Shown: positions 26,326 to 34,908 of the stretch, piece after piece | Numbering within the stretch: position 1 is the stretch's first letter | Layout: each line of letters begins with the position of its first letter | Assembly: GCF_017377715.1 (NCBI RefSeq) | Contig: NZ_JAFVMF010000019.1 | Location: 1-64,000 of the forward strand | Direction of reading: 5' to 3' | DNA: 64,000 nucleotides | Source: Acetobacter sacchari | GTDB lineage: Bacteria; Pseudomonadota; Alphaproteobacteria; Acetobacterales; Acetobacteraceae | The notes under the pieces: generated by a model | Database searches by the model: none | What the model saw: only the letters and a program-made list of their open reading frames with translations | What the model was told of the DNA's origin: nothing | Made by a program: the position numbers and the translations under genes

Positions 26326-28089
26326 TCAGCAGGGTGGGATGCGAAACGCCGTTGCGGCGGGCTCCGGGGGAGAAAAATAGTAGCCCTGGCCTATTCTGCA
26401 TCCCATGGCGGTGAGCATGTCGCTCTGCTCCTTGGTCTCTATGCCTTCGGCGACTATGGTCAGTGACAGACGTTCTCCCAAAGAAACGATCGTGTCGACG
26501 ATGGCGTGGCTTGATGCATCCAGCGTTATGTTTTTTACGAAGGCATGATCTATCTTCAGGCCGTCGAAAGGATATTCCAGAAGTCTTGAAAAGGACGAAT
26601 ATCCTTTGCCGAAATCATCAAGGGTGATCGAGACGCCTCGGTCTTTCAGCAGCCTGAGCGCACGCAACGCGTAAGCCGGGCCTGGTTCGATCAGGCCTTG
26701 TTCGGTGACTTCCACGGCGATCGCGCCCGGAGGAAGGTCGAATTCATCCAGTTGCGCCAGAAATGTTTCGGCGAAGTCGTCCCGCATGAATTCCACGGGC
26801 GAGGCGTTGATCGAGATAGGGGGAAGGGATCCGCCTCTCGCCAGGCATTGCTTGGCATCCCGAAAGACCCATTTGCGCATCAGGAAAGCCAACCTGGTGG
26901 CGAGGTGATAATCGTGAAATGCCTCGGCTATCGCGGCGGGAGATTTCAGAGCGCCGCCAACCGTGTCCGACCAGCGTAACAGGACTTCGTAGCTGACGGT
27001 CCTGCCGGTCAGGAGATCGACCTGACGTTGATAGGCAGGCTGAACCGTATCCTGGTCGACAATATCTCGTGCTACACGCAGTCCATGAAAGACGCGATCC
27101 ACTGTCTGCGTCATAGGCTGATGAAACAACCTGAAACCACCTCGGCCGTGCGACTTTATTTCCTGCAAGGCAAGGCTCGCGTTTTTTAAAAGGGTTGCAG
27201 CCTTTTCATCCTGCTGGCGATCGACCCCGCCCCGCGATAGCGCGCCACCGATGCTGATGCTGATCTTTATGGCGTGCTCATCCTGAAGAAACGGATGTGC
27301 GGCCACAGCCGATAATTTGTCGGCAAGCGTCTTCAGGCTCGCTTCGCCAGCGGCTGTATTGACGGCGATAGCGAATTCATCTCCGCATATGCGGGCGACG
27401 ATGCCGGACCCTTGCAATTCGGCTTTCAGGCGGTCAGCAAGTTCACGTAGAAGGAGGTCGCTTGCTTCGTGACCGAATAGATGATTGATCTGCTTGAAAT
27501 AATCGAGATCGATGACCAGCAGGCCGATCTGGTCGTCGGGGCGGCTTCGCCCTTTCAGCATGCGCTGAAGCGTGCGCAGAAAGTTTTTGCGGTTTGGAAG
27601 ACCTGTCAGCGCGTCATGAGCAGCGCTGATTTTCAGCTTCTTTTCGATCTCCCGCAGGGCCGTGACATTGCGTGATACGCACAGAACAGCGTTCACGCCG
27701 CCGTCGAGGCTGATGACGGGGGTAAGAACATTTTCCCAGTGTTCTACGCCGCGTCCGGGAAGCGCACACTTGACGGTAAAGCGCGCCCTTCTGCCGGTCG
27801 TGGCTGCTTGCAACGCCCGGCGTCCCCGCCCGCGCATCTCTTTAGGCAGCAAATTGAGCCAACGCTGGCCAACTAAACTCTCTCCCTCCCCCAGGCCGAA
27901 GGCTCTTTGGCCGGAACGATTGAGATGACGCAGGGTGCCGTCGCATTCGATGATCTTGATACAGTCGACGCTCGCGTCCAGCACGTGATGCAGGGCCTCC
28001 GAGTGGGCTCCAAACGCCTTTCCGACCGCCGACACTGCAGGGTTCAGATCACACGGAAGCTCGACAGCCTTATCAAGCCATTGGGTCAT
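26326..28089 (-). CDS. PAS-GGDEF-EAL cyclic-di-GMP signalling protein
   Basis: 587 residues, cytosolic: PAS-like domain (about 30-145), GGDEF domain (about 150-325), EAL domain (about 335-580). The GGDEF motif reads CGDEF at 235-239 and no RxxD inhibitory site precedes it, so cyclase activity is doubtful. The EAL motif reads EVL at 368-370, but the other metal and catalytic residues are kept (SINASP, EVTEQ, DDFGKGYSS, KIDHAFV, AEGIET, QGYYF). It is more likely a phosphodiesterase with a GTP-sensing or degenerate GGDEF. Its upstream 659 bp carry two inverted repeats. Confidence 0.92.
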   Translation of the reverse strand: MTQWLDKAVELPCDLNPAVSAVGKAFGAHSEALHHVLDASVDCIKIIECDGTLRHLNRSGQRAFGLGEGESLVGQRWLNLLPKEMRGRGRRALQAATTGRRARFTVKCALPGRGVEHWENVLTPVISLDGGVNAVLCVSRNVTALREIEKKLKISAAHDALTGLPNRKNFLRTLQRMLKGRSRPDDQIGLLVIDLDYFKQINHLFGHEASDLLLRELADRLKAELQGSGIVARICGDEFAIAVNTAAGEASLKTLADKLSAVAAHPFLQDEHAIKISISIGGALSRGGVDRQQDEKAATLLKNASLALQEIKSHGRGGFRLFHQPMTQTVDRVFHGLRVARDIVDQDTVQPAYQRQVDLLTGRTVSYEVLLRWSDTVGGALKSPAAIAEAFHDYHLATRLAFLMRKWVFRDAKQCLARGGSLPPISINASPVEFMRDDFAETFLAQLDEFDLPPGAIAVEVTEQGLIEPGPAYALRALRLLKDRGVSITLDDFGKGYSSFSRLLEYPFDGLKIDHAFVKNITLDASSHAIVDTIVSLGERLSLTIVAEGIETKEQSDMLTAMGCRIGQGYYFSPPEPAATAFRIPPC

Positions 28090-28330
28090 GATTCTGCGTT
28101 TTCCGGTGAAAAAGGCCGCTGACGGCGAAATTGGTGGGGGGAGAGAGGGGAGCCGAATACGAATATCGGCGCATGCGCGCTTAAAGTGTCTTCGGTTGGT
28201 AGCTATGTCGCGTCACAGGCCCGTTCGAGCCGTCGTGCACCTTGGTATCTTGTGACGTTCAGGATGGCATACGTTTGACTATGGAACCGATTGAGAACCA
28301 CCATCAAATTCTGTTATTTTTGTATTGCTC

Positions 28331-28364
28331 AGAAGATGTGTGGCGAAAAAATTATACATCTTCT
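28331..28364. repeat. Inverted repeat upstream of the GGDEF/EAL gene
   Basis: Perfect 9-bp arms AGAAGATGT (28331-28339) and ACATCTTCT (28356-28364) around a 16-nt AT-rich centre. It lies about 240 nt upstream of the start of the c-di-GMP gene in an otherwise gene-free stretch. It could be a regulator site or transcript hairpin; no T run follows. Confidence 0.55.
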
Positions 28365-28748
28365 CGTGCAAACCGACGACAGCTTTCGCGTCGCGTCAAG
28401 TGAAAACAGTTTAGACGCATTCAATATGGCGATAATTCGGCGCAACTAACGCAGATCGGCGGTTTTTTCACGGGTTCGCCAGGGGCGGGGCAGATTCCCT
28501 CGAAAATCCCTACATCGTAGAGTGCGTATGCCGCTTTCAGGGGTGTTATTGCTGGATGAATCATAGCGTTACCACAATACGTTGTGGCATGCGGATGTAC
28601 GAAATCCGTTGTGCTTTACGAAGAGGAATACGGCACGCACAAAAAACGCGCCATCCGGCGAGGACTGACGCGGAGATACGTGGCCGTATACCACGGCGCT
28701 GCGTCCAACTGGTGGTCGGATCGCAGCATCGCGTGTCGAATGCGGTTC
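28365..28748. other. Gene-free stretch with palindrome CCACAA-TACG-TTGTGG
   Basis: The full gap 28090-28748 separates the TIGR02300 gene from the start of the GGDEF/EAL gene, both on the minus strand. Besides the inverted repeat at 28331-28364, it holds a 16-bp palindrome at 28572-28587. Open frames here have no RBS, protein-like composition or recognisable domain. No tRNA fold was seen. Confidence 0.5.
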
Positions 28749-29081
28749 TTACGAGTCGTGCTCGTCCTGTTCCGTATTGACGTCTATATCGTTGCCGATA
28801 TCGTCGGCGTCGTCATCGAGATCCTCGCTGTCTTCGATCACGCCGTCGTCTTCCGCATCGTCATCGGTGTCGAGATCGATATCGTCGCCAGCCTCGTCAT
28901 CTTTCGCGATCGGCTTCACCGGAGCGCTGGGGACGCCGTCATTGGCGCGACGCAGGCGCGGCGCTTCGAACGGTTGTTCCGCGCCGCATTTCGGGCAGAC
29001 TGCGGGGCTCGCATTGAGGTCGTAGAAACGCGTGCCGCACGACACGCAAACGCGTTTTGTTCCGAGTTCGGGCTGAGCCAT
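28749..29081 (-). CDS. TIGR02300 / FYDLN acid-domain protein
   Basis: 110 residues. The N-terminal zinc ribbon has CVSCG and CPKCG around the diagnostic RFYDLN sequence. The C-terminal half is almost purely acidic (Asp/Glu runs from about 70). This is a conserved alphaproteobacterial family of unknown function; a zinc-dependent role on basic partners or RNA polymerase is speculation. It is usually encoded near aroA and cmk. Here cmk is divergent, 313 nt away, and aroA is absent. Confidence 0.92.
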   Translation of the reverse strand: MAQPELGTKRVCVSCGTRFYDLNASPAVCPKCGAEQPFEAPRLRRANDGVPSAPVKPIAKDDEAGDDIDLDTDDDAEDDGVIEDSEDLDDDADDIGNDIDVNTEQDEHDS

Positions 29082-29394
29082 CGTGAGCCTGTGGATCCTA
29101 CTGTGGTGTGGATACTGAGCGAAGCACCCGCCCTTACGTTGTGTCGACGAGGGGGGTATCGATCCGACTTAGGGCGCTGGCAAATGCCAGCTTGCGGGCT
29201 CCATGTCAAATAAACCGTGCATTGCGGCGGGCTGAATTGCCTGAAGTTTTGCCCGAAGGAGAACTGTGCGGGGAGAATGCGCACCGGCCAGCCGCGCGGA
29301 ACATGTTATCGCATGGACTTGGCCAACGTCGGCAATTAGAGACCGGCGAGGCGACGTTGTGCCGCCATCGAATCGGTTGAGGAGACAGAAAGCC
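29082..29394. other. Divergent region between the TIGR02300 gene and cmk, with hairpin
   Basis: This 313-bp region must hold both promoters. A perfect 7-bp stem GCTGGCA-AA-TGCCAGC occupies 29176-29191, without a T run, so it is more likely an operator or leader hairpin than a terminator. No tRNA or coding frame is supported; the in-frame extension upstream of cmk lacks an RBS. Confidence 0.45.
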
Positions 29395-30048
29395 ATGCTG
29401 AGACAGCCGTTCGTCGTCGCCGTCGATGGGCCTGCCGCCGCAGGGAAAGGCACGTTGGCCAAAAGATTGGCCGATGAAATCGGCCTGCCGTACCTCGACA
29501 CAGGCTTGTTGTATCGGGCCGTGGCGCGACGAATGCTCGACGCATCTGAAGACCCGGCGCATACGTCAGGGCTCAAGCAGGCGGAGTGGCTGTCACCCGA
29601 GGACCTGCTGAGGAGCGACCTGAGAGTTCCGGAGGTTGACCGCGCGGCGAGTCTTGTAGCGCGTCAACCAGAGGTGCGGCATGCGCTGGTGGGCGTCCAG
29701 CGCCGTTTCGCCGACGAACGTGGCGCAGTGCTTGATGGCCGCGACATCGGCACGGTCATCTTTCCCGACGCGTTGGTGAAGCTGTATGTGACGGCCTCGC
29801 CTGCAGCGCGCGCCTTGCGCCGCTATCTGCAGACCGGCGGCGATACGACGCGCCCGGGATGGGAGGAGGAACTTCGCGAGATCGAGACGTCAATTCGCGC
29901 GCGCGACGAGGCTGACTCCGCGCGCGAGACGGCGCCCCTGCGTATGGCGGAGGACGCTGTGATGATCGTCACCGATGACATGGATGCGAATGCTGTTCTT
30001 GCGGAGGCCGTACGGATCGTCAAGGATCGTCTGGCCGCAGCGGATTGA
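29395..30048 (+). CDS. cmk: Cytidylate kinase
   Basis: 217 residues from the ATG at 29395, preceded by GAGGAG ten nt upstream. The P-loop is GPAAAGKGT, followed by YLDTGLLYRAVA and the LDGRDIGTVIFP motif that recognises the nucleotide. It phosphorylates CMP and dCMP. The C-terminal RDEADSARETAPL lid is conserved. rpsA, normally next in proteobacteria, is not downstream: the next gene is convergent and 9 nt away. Confidence 0.95.
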   Translation: MLRQPFVVAVDGPAAAGKGTLAKRLADEIGLPYLDTGLLYRAVARRMLDASEDPAHTSGLKQAEWLSPEDLLRSDLRVPEVDRAASLVARQPEVRHALVGVQRRFADERGAVLDGRDIGTVIFPDALVKLYVTASPAARALRRYLQTGGDTTRPGWEEELREIETSIRARDEADSARETAPLRMAEDAVMIVTDDMDANAVLAEAVRIVKDRLAAAD

Positions 30049-30057
30049 ACGCGGCGG

Positions 30058-30864
30058 TTAAAATTCCTCGTAAGTCGTGACGGAGAAATTCCGCAGCATA
30101 TGCGGTCCGAACGATGTAGAGATCGCGACGTCGGATGCGTCCCGACCGCGCGCAATGACGATACGTCCGATGCGCGGCTCGTTGTGGCGGGCGTCAAACG
30201 TGTACCAGCCCCCGTCAAGCCAGACTTCAAACCAAGCGGAAAAATCCATCGGATCTGGAAGCTGCGGCACGCCGATGTCCCCGAGATATCCGGTGCAGTA
30301 GCGCGCGGGGATGTTCATGCACCGGCATAAAGTCACCGCAAGATGGGCGAAATCCCGGCAGACTCCGACGCGCTCATTCCACGCGTCGTAGGCGGAGCGC
30401 GTGTTGCGAGCCAGTCCGTAATTGAACTTGAGGTGGTTGTGCACATAGTCGACGATCGCCTGCACGCGAGCCCCGCCCATGGGCGTGTGACCGAACAGGG
30501 ACCATGCCAGCCCGGACATAAGATCGGTTTCGCAGTAGCGGCTGCCAAGCAGAAAGACGAGGACGTCGGGCGGCAGTTCCTGCACCGGCGTCTGCCACGC
30601 GTCGACCGCCTGCCTCTCATGGCGTCCGCTGTCTGAGACGGTGAATTCAGCCCATGTGCGCATAACGCCTGCGGGCGCCAGAAGCCGCGTGCAGCGGTTG
30701 CCAAAACCATCGACATACCGTTGCGCTGGAACCTGCGGTTCGAAGTAAGCTCGCTGCGGCGTGACCAGGTCGGTTTCGCGTTCGGGGCGAATGTCGAGCA
30801 TCAGGACGACGGGCGTGGGCGCAGGGAATTCAATCGAAATATCGTAACCGGCGCGAATCCGCAT
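30058..30864 (-). CDS. Transglutaminase-like cysteine peptidase family protein
   Basis: 268 residues with a transglutaminase core domain. The catalytic Cys lies in RVGVCRDFAHLAVTLCRCMNIPARY, the His in SAWFEVWLDGGWYTFDARHN and the Asp in FDARH. The N-terminal 80 residues form the beta domain (PVVLMLDIRPE) common to bacterial transglutaminase-like proteins near IMP-peptide ligases. No signal peptide is apparent, so it is likely cytosolic. The physiological substrate is unknown. It is divergent from the N-formylglutamate amidohydrolase gene. Confidence 0.9.
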   Translation of the reverse strand: MRIRAGYDISIEFPAPTPVVLMLDIRPERETDLVTPQRAYFEPQVPAQRYVDGFGNRCTRLLAPAGVMRTWAEFTVSDSGRHERQAVDAWQTPVQELPPDVLVFLLGSRYCETDLMSGLAWSLFGHTPMGGARVQAIVDYVHNHLKFNYGLARNTRSAYDAWNERVGVCRDFAHLAVTLCRCMNIPARYCTGYLGDIGVPQLPDPMDFSAWFEVWLDGGWYTFDARHNEPRIGRIVIARGRDASDVAISTSFGPHMLRNFSVTTYEEF

Positions 30865-31037
30865 TTGGGCCTGCCTCTTTCTGATGACGCAGGCCGACGG
30901 GTTCGCGGGCTGCGGCGCGTCACGCGTCGGACGCCGTGCGGTCCGTTTCGAATCGCCAGTTTCGCGCTATGGTATGGTCATAACACTATCGGACACAATT
31001 GGTTCGATTCCAGATTGGTTTGGATGACTGGCAAAAG

Positions 31038-31889
31038 ATGACGCGTCTTTATAACCCCCTGACGGCGCCTGACGCACCAGATGCGGATGACCAGGGGCCC
31101 AATTCGGGCGGATTGCTGGGCGAGAAAGACCCTGCGCCTGTAGCTGTTCATGGTGGGGCGGACGCGCGGTCGCCATTCCTGTTGGTCAGCGATCACGCCG
31201 GGCAGGCAATTCCGGGCGACCTGGCTGACCTTGGGGTGACGGAGGCGGATCGTCGCCGTCACATCGGCTGGGACATCGGTATTGATGGCGTCGGGCGGAA
31301 ACTGGCGCGGATTCTGGGTTCGCTCCTGATTGAGCAGGTCTATTCGCGCCTTGTGATCGACTGCAACCGTGCGCCCGGCCACCCGACGGCCATCGTTTCG
31401 ATCAGCGACGGCACTGAGGTTCCCGCCAATATCGGGCTGTCGGCGGCGGACGCATCGCTGCGTACGGCGGAGATATTCGATCCCTATCACGCCCGGATCG
31501 GGGTGGAGCTGGACAGGCGCAGCGCGGTGGGGCTCGAGACTTTTCTGATCGCGCTGCACAGCTTTACTCCGAAAATGGGCGGTGTGGAGCGTCCCTGGCA
31601 GGCTGGCGTGCTGCACAATCAGGATCCCCGTTTCGGTCGCATAGTGCTCGACGCATTGCGGGCTGACGGGCTGACGGTCGGCGACAACGAGCCATACGTT
31701 TTGACCGACACCAGCGACTATACGGTGCCGGTGCACGGGGAGAAGCGCGGCGTTCCGCATATCGAACTGGAAATTCGCCAGGACCTGATCGAAAGCGAAG
31801 CCGGGCAGGGAGAGTGGGCGGAACGGCTCGCGCGTATCCTGCCCGCCGCGCGCGCGCGTTATCGCGCGCTGTACGGAGCCCACGCGTGA
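31038..31889 (+). CDS. N-formylglutamate amidohydrolase family protein
   Basis: 283 residues from the ATG at 31038; a TTG at 30999 would add 13 residues. The FGase fold is indicated by LLVSDHAGQAIP, RRHIGWDIGIDGV, RLVIDCNR, IALHSFTP and IELEIRQDLI, supplying the metal-binding His/Asp/Glu. The family hydrolyses N-formyl or N-acyl glutamate and includes enzymes of histidine degradation, but no hut genes are nearby, so the substrate is uncertain. The stop overlaps the aroE start by 4 nt (GTGA). Confidence 0.88.
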   Translation: MTRLYNPLTAPDAPDADDQGPNSGGLLGEKDPAPVAVHGGADARSPFLLVSDHAGQAIPGDLADLGVTEADRRRHIGWDIGIDGVGRKLARILGSLLIEQVYSRLVIDCNRAPGHPTAIVSISDGTEVPANIGLSAADASLRTAEIFDPYHARIGVELDRRSAVGLETFLIALHSFTPKMGGVERPWQAGVLHNQDPRFGRIVLDALRADGLTVGDNEPYVLTDTSDYTVPVHGEKRGVPHIELEIRQDLIESEAGQGEWAERLARILPAARARYRALYGAHA

Positions 31890-32782
31890 TCGGACGCATT
31901 ACTGGCGCGGCTAGACTGGCGGGTGTGATCGGGCGTCCGGTCAGTCACTCGCTCTCGCCGATCCTGCATAACTACTGGCTGGCGCGCCTCGGGATAGACG
32001 GCGCCTATGTGCCGTTGCCTGTCGCATCCGGTCGCTTTGCGGACGCAGTCCGCGGCATGCAGGCGGCTGGGTTCCGCGGCGCCAACGTCACCATTCCCTA
32101 CAAGGAAGAGGCATTCGCCCTCGCGGACAGTCTCGATCCGCTCGCGCGGATTGCGGGGTCGGTGAATACGCTGATTTTCCGCGACGATGGCGGCGTGCAT
32201 GGCGCATCGACCGACGGTTTCGGGTTTCTGGCTTCCCTTGAGGACGCAGGCGTCGATGTGGCGACGTTGCCCGGAAGAGGCCCGGCGCTGCTGCTGGGCG
32301 CGGGCGGCGCTGCACGCTCTGTCGCCCTTGCGTTGCTGGAGCGTGGAGTTGCTGTGTGCGTCTCCAACCGGACGGACGAACGGGCGCGGGCTCTGGTCGA
32401 GGAACTTGGCGCGACGTGGAGGGAGCACATTGGCGCGGCGTGTCCTGAACTGTCCGTGATGCCATGGGATGCGTGGCAGTCTGAGTTGAACGGCTTTTCC
32501 CTTCTTGTGAACTCGACGTCCCTGGGCATGCATGGAGGGCCGGATGAGGCGTTCGCGCCTGATCTCGGAGCGGCGGGCGACGATCTGGCCGTGTCGGACA
32601 TCGTCTATGTTCCGCTTGAAACCGGGCTGCTCCGTGCGGCGCGGGCTAGAGGTCTTCGCACGGTGGGCGGTCTCGGCATGTTGCTGCATCAGGCGCGGCC
32701 CGGCTTTCGCGCGTGGTTCGGCGCGGAGGCGACGGTCGACGCCGCCACGTTGGCCCATGTCATGGCCGCGCTGAAGCGTTGA
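31886..32782 (+). CDS. aroE: Shikimate dehydrogenase (NADP+)
   Basis: 298 residues from the GTG at 31886, which overlaps the preceding stop as GTGA. The shikimate site is visible in GRPVSHSLSPILHNYWL and ANVTIPYKE (catalytic Lys), and the nucleotide site in LLLGAGGAARSVALAL with VSNRTDERA. It reduces 3-dehydroshikimate in aromatic amino-acid synthesis. Translational coupling to the amidohydrolase gene upstream is likely; coaE follows 36 nt downstream. Confidence 0.95.
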   Translation: MIGRITGAARLAGVIGRPVSHSLSPILHNYWLARLGIDGAYVPLPVASGRFADAVRGMQAAGFRGANVTIPYKEEAFALADSLDPLARIAGSVNTLIFRDDGGVHGASTDGFGFLASLEDAGVDVATLPGRGPALLLGAGGAARSVALALLERGVAVCVSNRTDERARALVEELGATWREHIGAACPELSVMPWDAWQSELNGFSLLVNSTSLGMHGGPDEAFAPDLGAAGDDLAVSDIVYVPLETGLLRAARARGLRTVGGLGMLLHQARPGFRAWFGAEATVDAATLAHVMAALKR

Positions 32783-32818
32783 AGCGACGCGACCAGACGT
32801 CCGGGTGAGGAAGCGTTC

Positions 32819-33427
32819 ATGAAGATCATCGGCCTGACCGGCGGAATGGGCATGGGCAAGACCACGGTCGCCGGGATGTTTCGTAGAGCCGGGTTCCCCG
32901 TGTTCGATTCGGACCGGGAGGTGCATCGTCTGCAGGGACCCGGTGGGCGGGCTGTCGGCGCCATAGCGCGGCTGGTCCCCGATGCGCTTCGCCCCGGAGC
33001 GCCGGGCGGAAAGGGAGACTCCATCGATCGGTCGGCGCTCAGGCGGGCGGTCATCAGCGATGGCTCCCTGATAGCGAAGCTGGAGGCGATTCTTCACCCC
33101 ATGGTCTTCGCCTCCAGAAAAAAATTCCTCGCGGCGTGCAGGCGGGCGCGCTTTGCGTGGGTCGTGATTGATGTGCCGCTGCTGTTCGAGACGGGCGCTG
33201 ATCGCGCCTGTGATCTGACGGTCGTGGTGTCGGCCCCCCGTACGACGCAGATCCGCCGGATTGCGCGCAGGCGCGGTATGAGCCTTGCGGATGCTGAGCG
33301 TCTGATTGCCCGCCAGGTGCCGGATCGCGAGAAACGGCGTCGGGCCGACAGGGTGATACGAAGCGGCCTTTCAAAGACGGACACGGCGCTGCAGGTAAGG
33401 CGTCTGGTCAGGGAGTTATGTGGATGA
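32819..33427 (+). CDS. coaE: Dephospho-CoA kinase
   Basis: 202 residues. The P-loop region GLTGGMGMGKTTVAGMF departs slightly from the common GGIGSGKS but keeps GK[ST]. FDSDREVHRLQGPGG and DVPLLFETG are CoaE signatures. It carries out the last step of CoA synthesis. Its end overlaps the start of dnaQ by 10 nt, a typical alphaproteobacterial aroE-coaE-dnaQ arrangement. Confidence 0.95.
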   Translation: MKIIGLTGGMGMGKTTVAGMFRRAGFPVFDSDREVHRLQGPGGRAVGAIARLVPDALRPGAPGGKGDSIDRSALRRAVISDGSLIAKLEAILHPMVFASRKKFLAACRRARFAWVVIDVPLLFETGADRACDLTVVVSAPRTTQIRRIARRRGMSLADAERLIARQVPDREKRRRADRVIRSGLSKTDTALQVRRLVRELCG

Positions 33428-34098
33428 AGCGGGCGGTTCTCTTCGATACTGAAACCACCGGGCTGGAGCCCCTGAAGGGCGACCGCGTGATCGAAATCGC
33501 GGCTCTGGAGCTGGTGGGTGACTTGCCGACCGGGCGCCAGTTCCACGTGCTTATCGATCCGGAGCGGGACGTCCCGGCCGAGGCGACGCGTGTCCACGGA
33601 TTTTCACGCGCGGATCTGGATGGAAAGCCCAAATTCGCCGAAGTGTTTGAGGAATTTCTCGAATTTATCGCTGACGACGACCTGATCGCGCATAATGCGC
33701 GCTTCGACTTCGGCTTCCTCAACGCGGAGCTGGCCCGTGTCGATCGCCCGCCGCTTGCGGAGACGCGGATGATTGACACGCTGGATCTCGCACGCGAGCG
33801 CTTCCCCGGCATGCCCAACAGCCTCGATGCGTTGTGCCGTCGCTATAACATCGACCTTTCAGCCCGAACCACCCATAACGCGTTGCTCGACTGCCAGCTG
33901 CTGGCTGACGTTTACGTCGAGCTTATGGGAGGGCGGCAGCACGGGCTCGGCCTTGGCGTAGAGAGCGGCGAAGCGCCGTCTGCGCGCTATGTAGGCCCCG
34001 AGTCGCGGCGTCCGGTCTTGATTCGGCCAGACGCGGAGGTTCTGGCTGCACATGACGCTTTCGTCATCTCCATGCCTGAACCGGTATGGAAGACGTAG
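33418..34098 (+). CDS. dnaQ: DNA polymerase III subunit epsilon
   Basis: 226 residues. The DEDDh exonuclease motifs are intact: FDTETTG (Exo I), HNARFDFGFLNAEL (Exo II) and HNALLDCQLLADVY (Exo III with its His and Asp). It is the proofreading subunit of the replicative polymerase. ATG codons at 33418 and 33424 both fit; either overlaps or abuts the end of coaE. After the Exo III block there is a short C-terminal region expected to bind DnaE. Confidence 0.95.
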   Translation: MWMKRAVLFDTETTGLEPLKGDRVIEIAALELVGDLPTGRQFHVLIDPERDVPAEATRVHGFSRADLDGKPKFAEVFEEFLEFIADDDLIAHNARFDFGFLNAELARVDRPPLAETRMIDTLDLARERFPGMPNSLDALCRRYNIDLSARTTHNALLDCQLLADVYVELMGGRQHGLGLGVESGEAPSARYVGPESRRPVLIRPDAEVLAAHDAFVISMPEPVWKT

Positions 34099-34255
34099 CG
34101 GCGCCCTTGAATTCTGTACTGCGATAATCGGGGACGTAAGGCCGATGTATGCGCGCTGCGCTGAACTCGCGGCGCTTTTTTTTCATTCGGTCGCCAATCG
34201 CCACGCCGTGCGTTTATGCATTCAGGCAAGAAAAACAGAAGAGAAAGGCGAGTTC

Positions 34256-34831
34256 ATGCTGCGAGCGATGTTGGCGGGGGTATGTCTGGCGGGCGCGATC
34301 ATGGCTTCGGCGCCTGCACGCGCGGACGTGAAAGCAGGCGGGGTCACCTTCCCGGATACGTTTAACGTTTACGGCAAGACGCTGCGCCTGAATGGCGTTG
34401 GTGTGCGCGTATTTTATCATTTGGTCGACGGTTATGCGACGGCGCTTTACCTTCCGGAGGTCGCCCGTACTACCGAAGCCATCGAGAGCGCGCCCAATCC
34501 GAAGGTGATCTATTCTGTCTTTCTGCATGGCGCGTCGGCCGAACGCATGCGATCCGAATATGACACGATTCACACAGCTTTTTGCGCTAAAGAGACGTGC
34601 CATCCAGAGCAGGAAGAAAGCTACAAGAAGTTTCTCGGTTACCTGACGGCCGCTGACTCCCATGCAACGCAGACGATCGTCATCGACGATACGGGAGTCC
34701 TGCTGCTTCGTAATAACGTTCGGATCGGCAACGTAAACGACCCGCTGTTTGGACAGGCGCTGATCAAGTCGCTGGTCGGGCCGGCGTCGCCGACCGAAAG
34801 CTATCGCAACGCGATCATCGGCGGGGGTTGA
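34256..34831 (+). CDS. Chalcone isomerase-like (CHI-like) periplasmic protein
   Basis: 191 residues from the ATG at 34256, preceded by an AGAAAGGCG RBS. The signal peptide MLRAMLAGVCLAGAIMASAPARA predicts export. The mature protein (GVTFPDTFNVYGKTLRLNGVGVR, KVIYSVFLHGASAERMRSEY) matches bacterial chalcone-isomerase-like domains, which lack flavonoid substrates and are thought to bind fatty acids or related ligands. Two Cys in CAKETC could form a disulfide. An in-frame extension upstream has no RBS. Confidence 0.85.
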   Translation: MLRAMLAGVCLAGAIMASAPARADVKAGGVTFPDTFNVYGKTLRLNGVGVRVFYHLVDGYATALYLPEVARTTEAIESAPNPKVIYSVFLHGASAERMRSEYDTIHTAFCAKETCHPEQEESYKKFLGYLTAADSHATQTIVIDDTGVLLLRNNVRIGNVNDPLFGQALIKSLVGPASPTESYRNAIIGGG

Positions 34832-34876
34832 GCCTCCGCGCGCATCTTCTGTTGATGTGATCCTGCTGCCCTGCTT

Positions 34877-34908
34877 CTCCCCGTCAGTCTGTCCGACCGG
34901 ACGGGGAG
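34877..34908. terminator. Bidirectional hairpin between convergent genes
   Basis: Perfect 9-bp stem CTCCCCGTC (34877-34885) / GACGGGGAG (34900-34908) with a 14-nt loop, abutting the stop codon of the histidine kinase gene and 45 nt after the CHI-like gene. No T tract, but the position between convergent genes supports a termination role. Confidence 0.6.

Noticed and set aside
28584..29213. 209-residue open frame on the plus strand
   Set aside because: It runs antisense through the TIGR02300 gene and is mostly hydrophobic beta-type filler created by that gene's acidic codons; no RBS or domain.
30991..31005. GGTTCGATTCC sequence resembling a tRNA T-loop
   Set aside because: No acceptor, D or anticodon arms can be folded around it.
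31859..33097. 412-residue minus-strand frame opposite aroE and coaE
   Set aside because: Spans two genes with strong motifs on the other strand; Arg-rich shadow.
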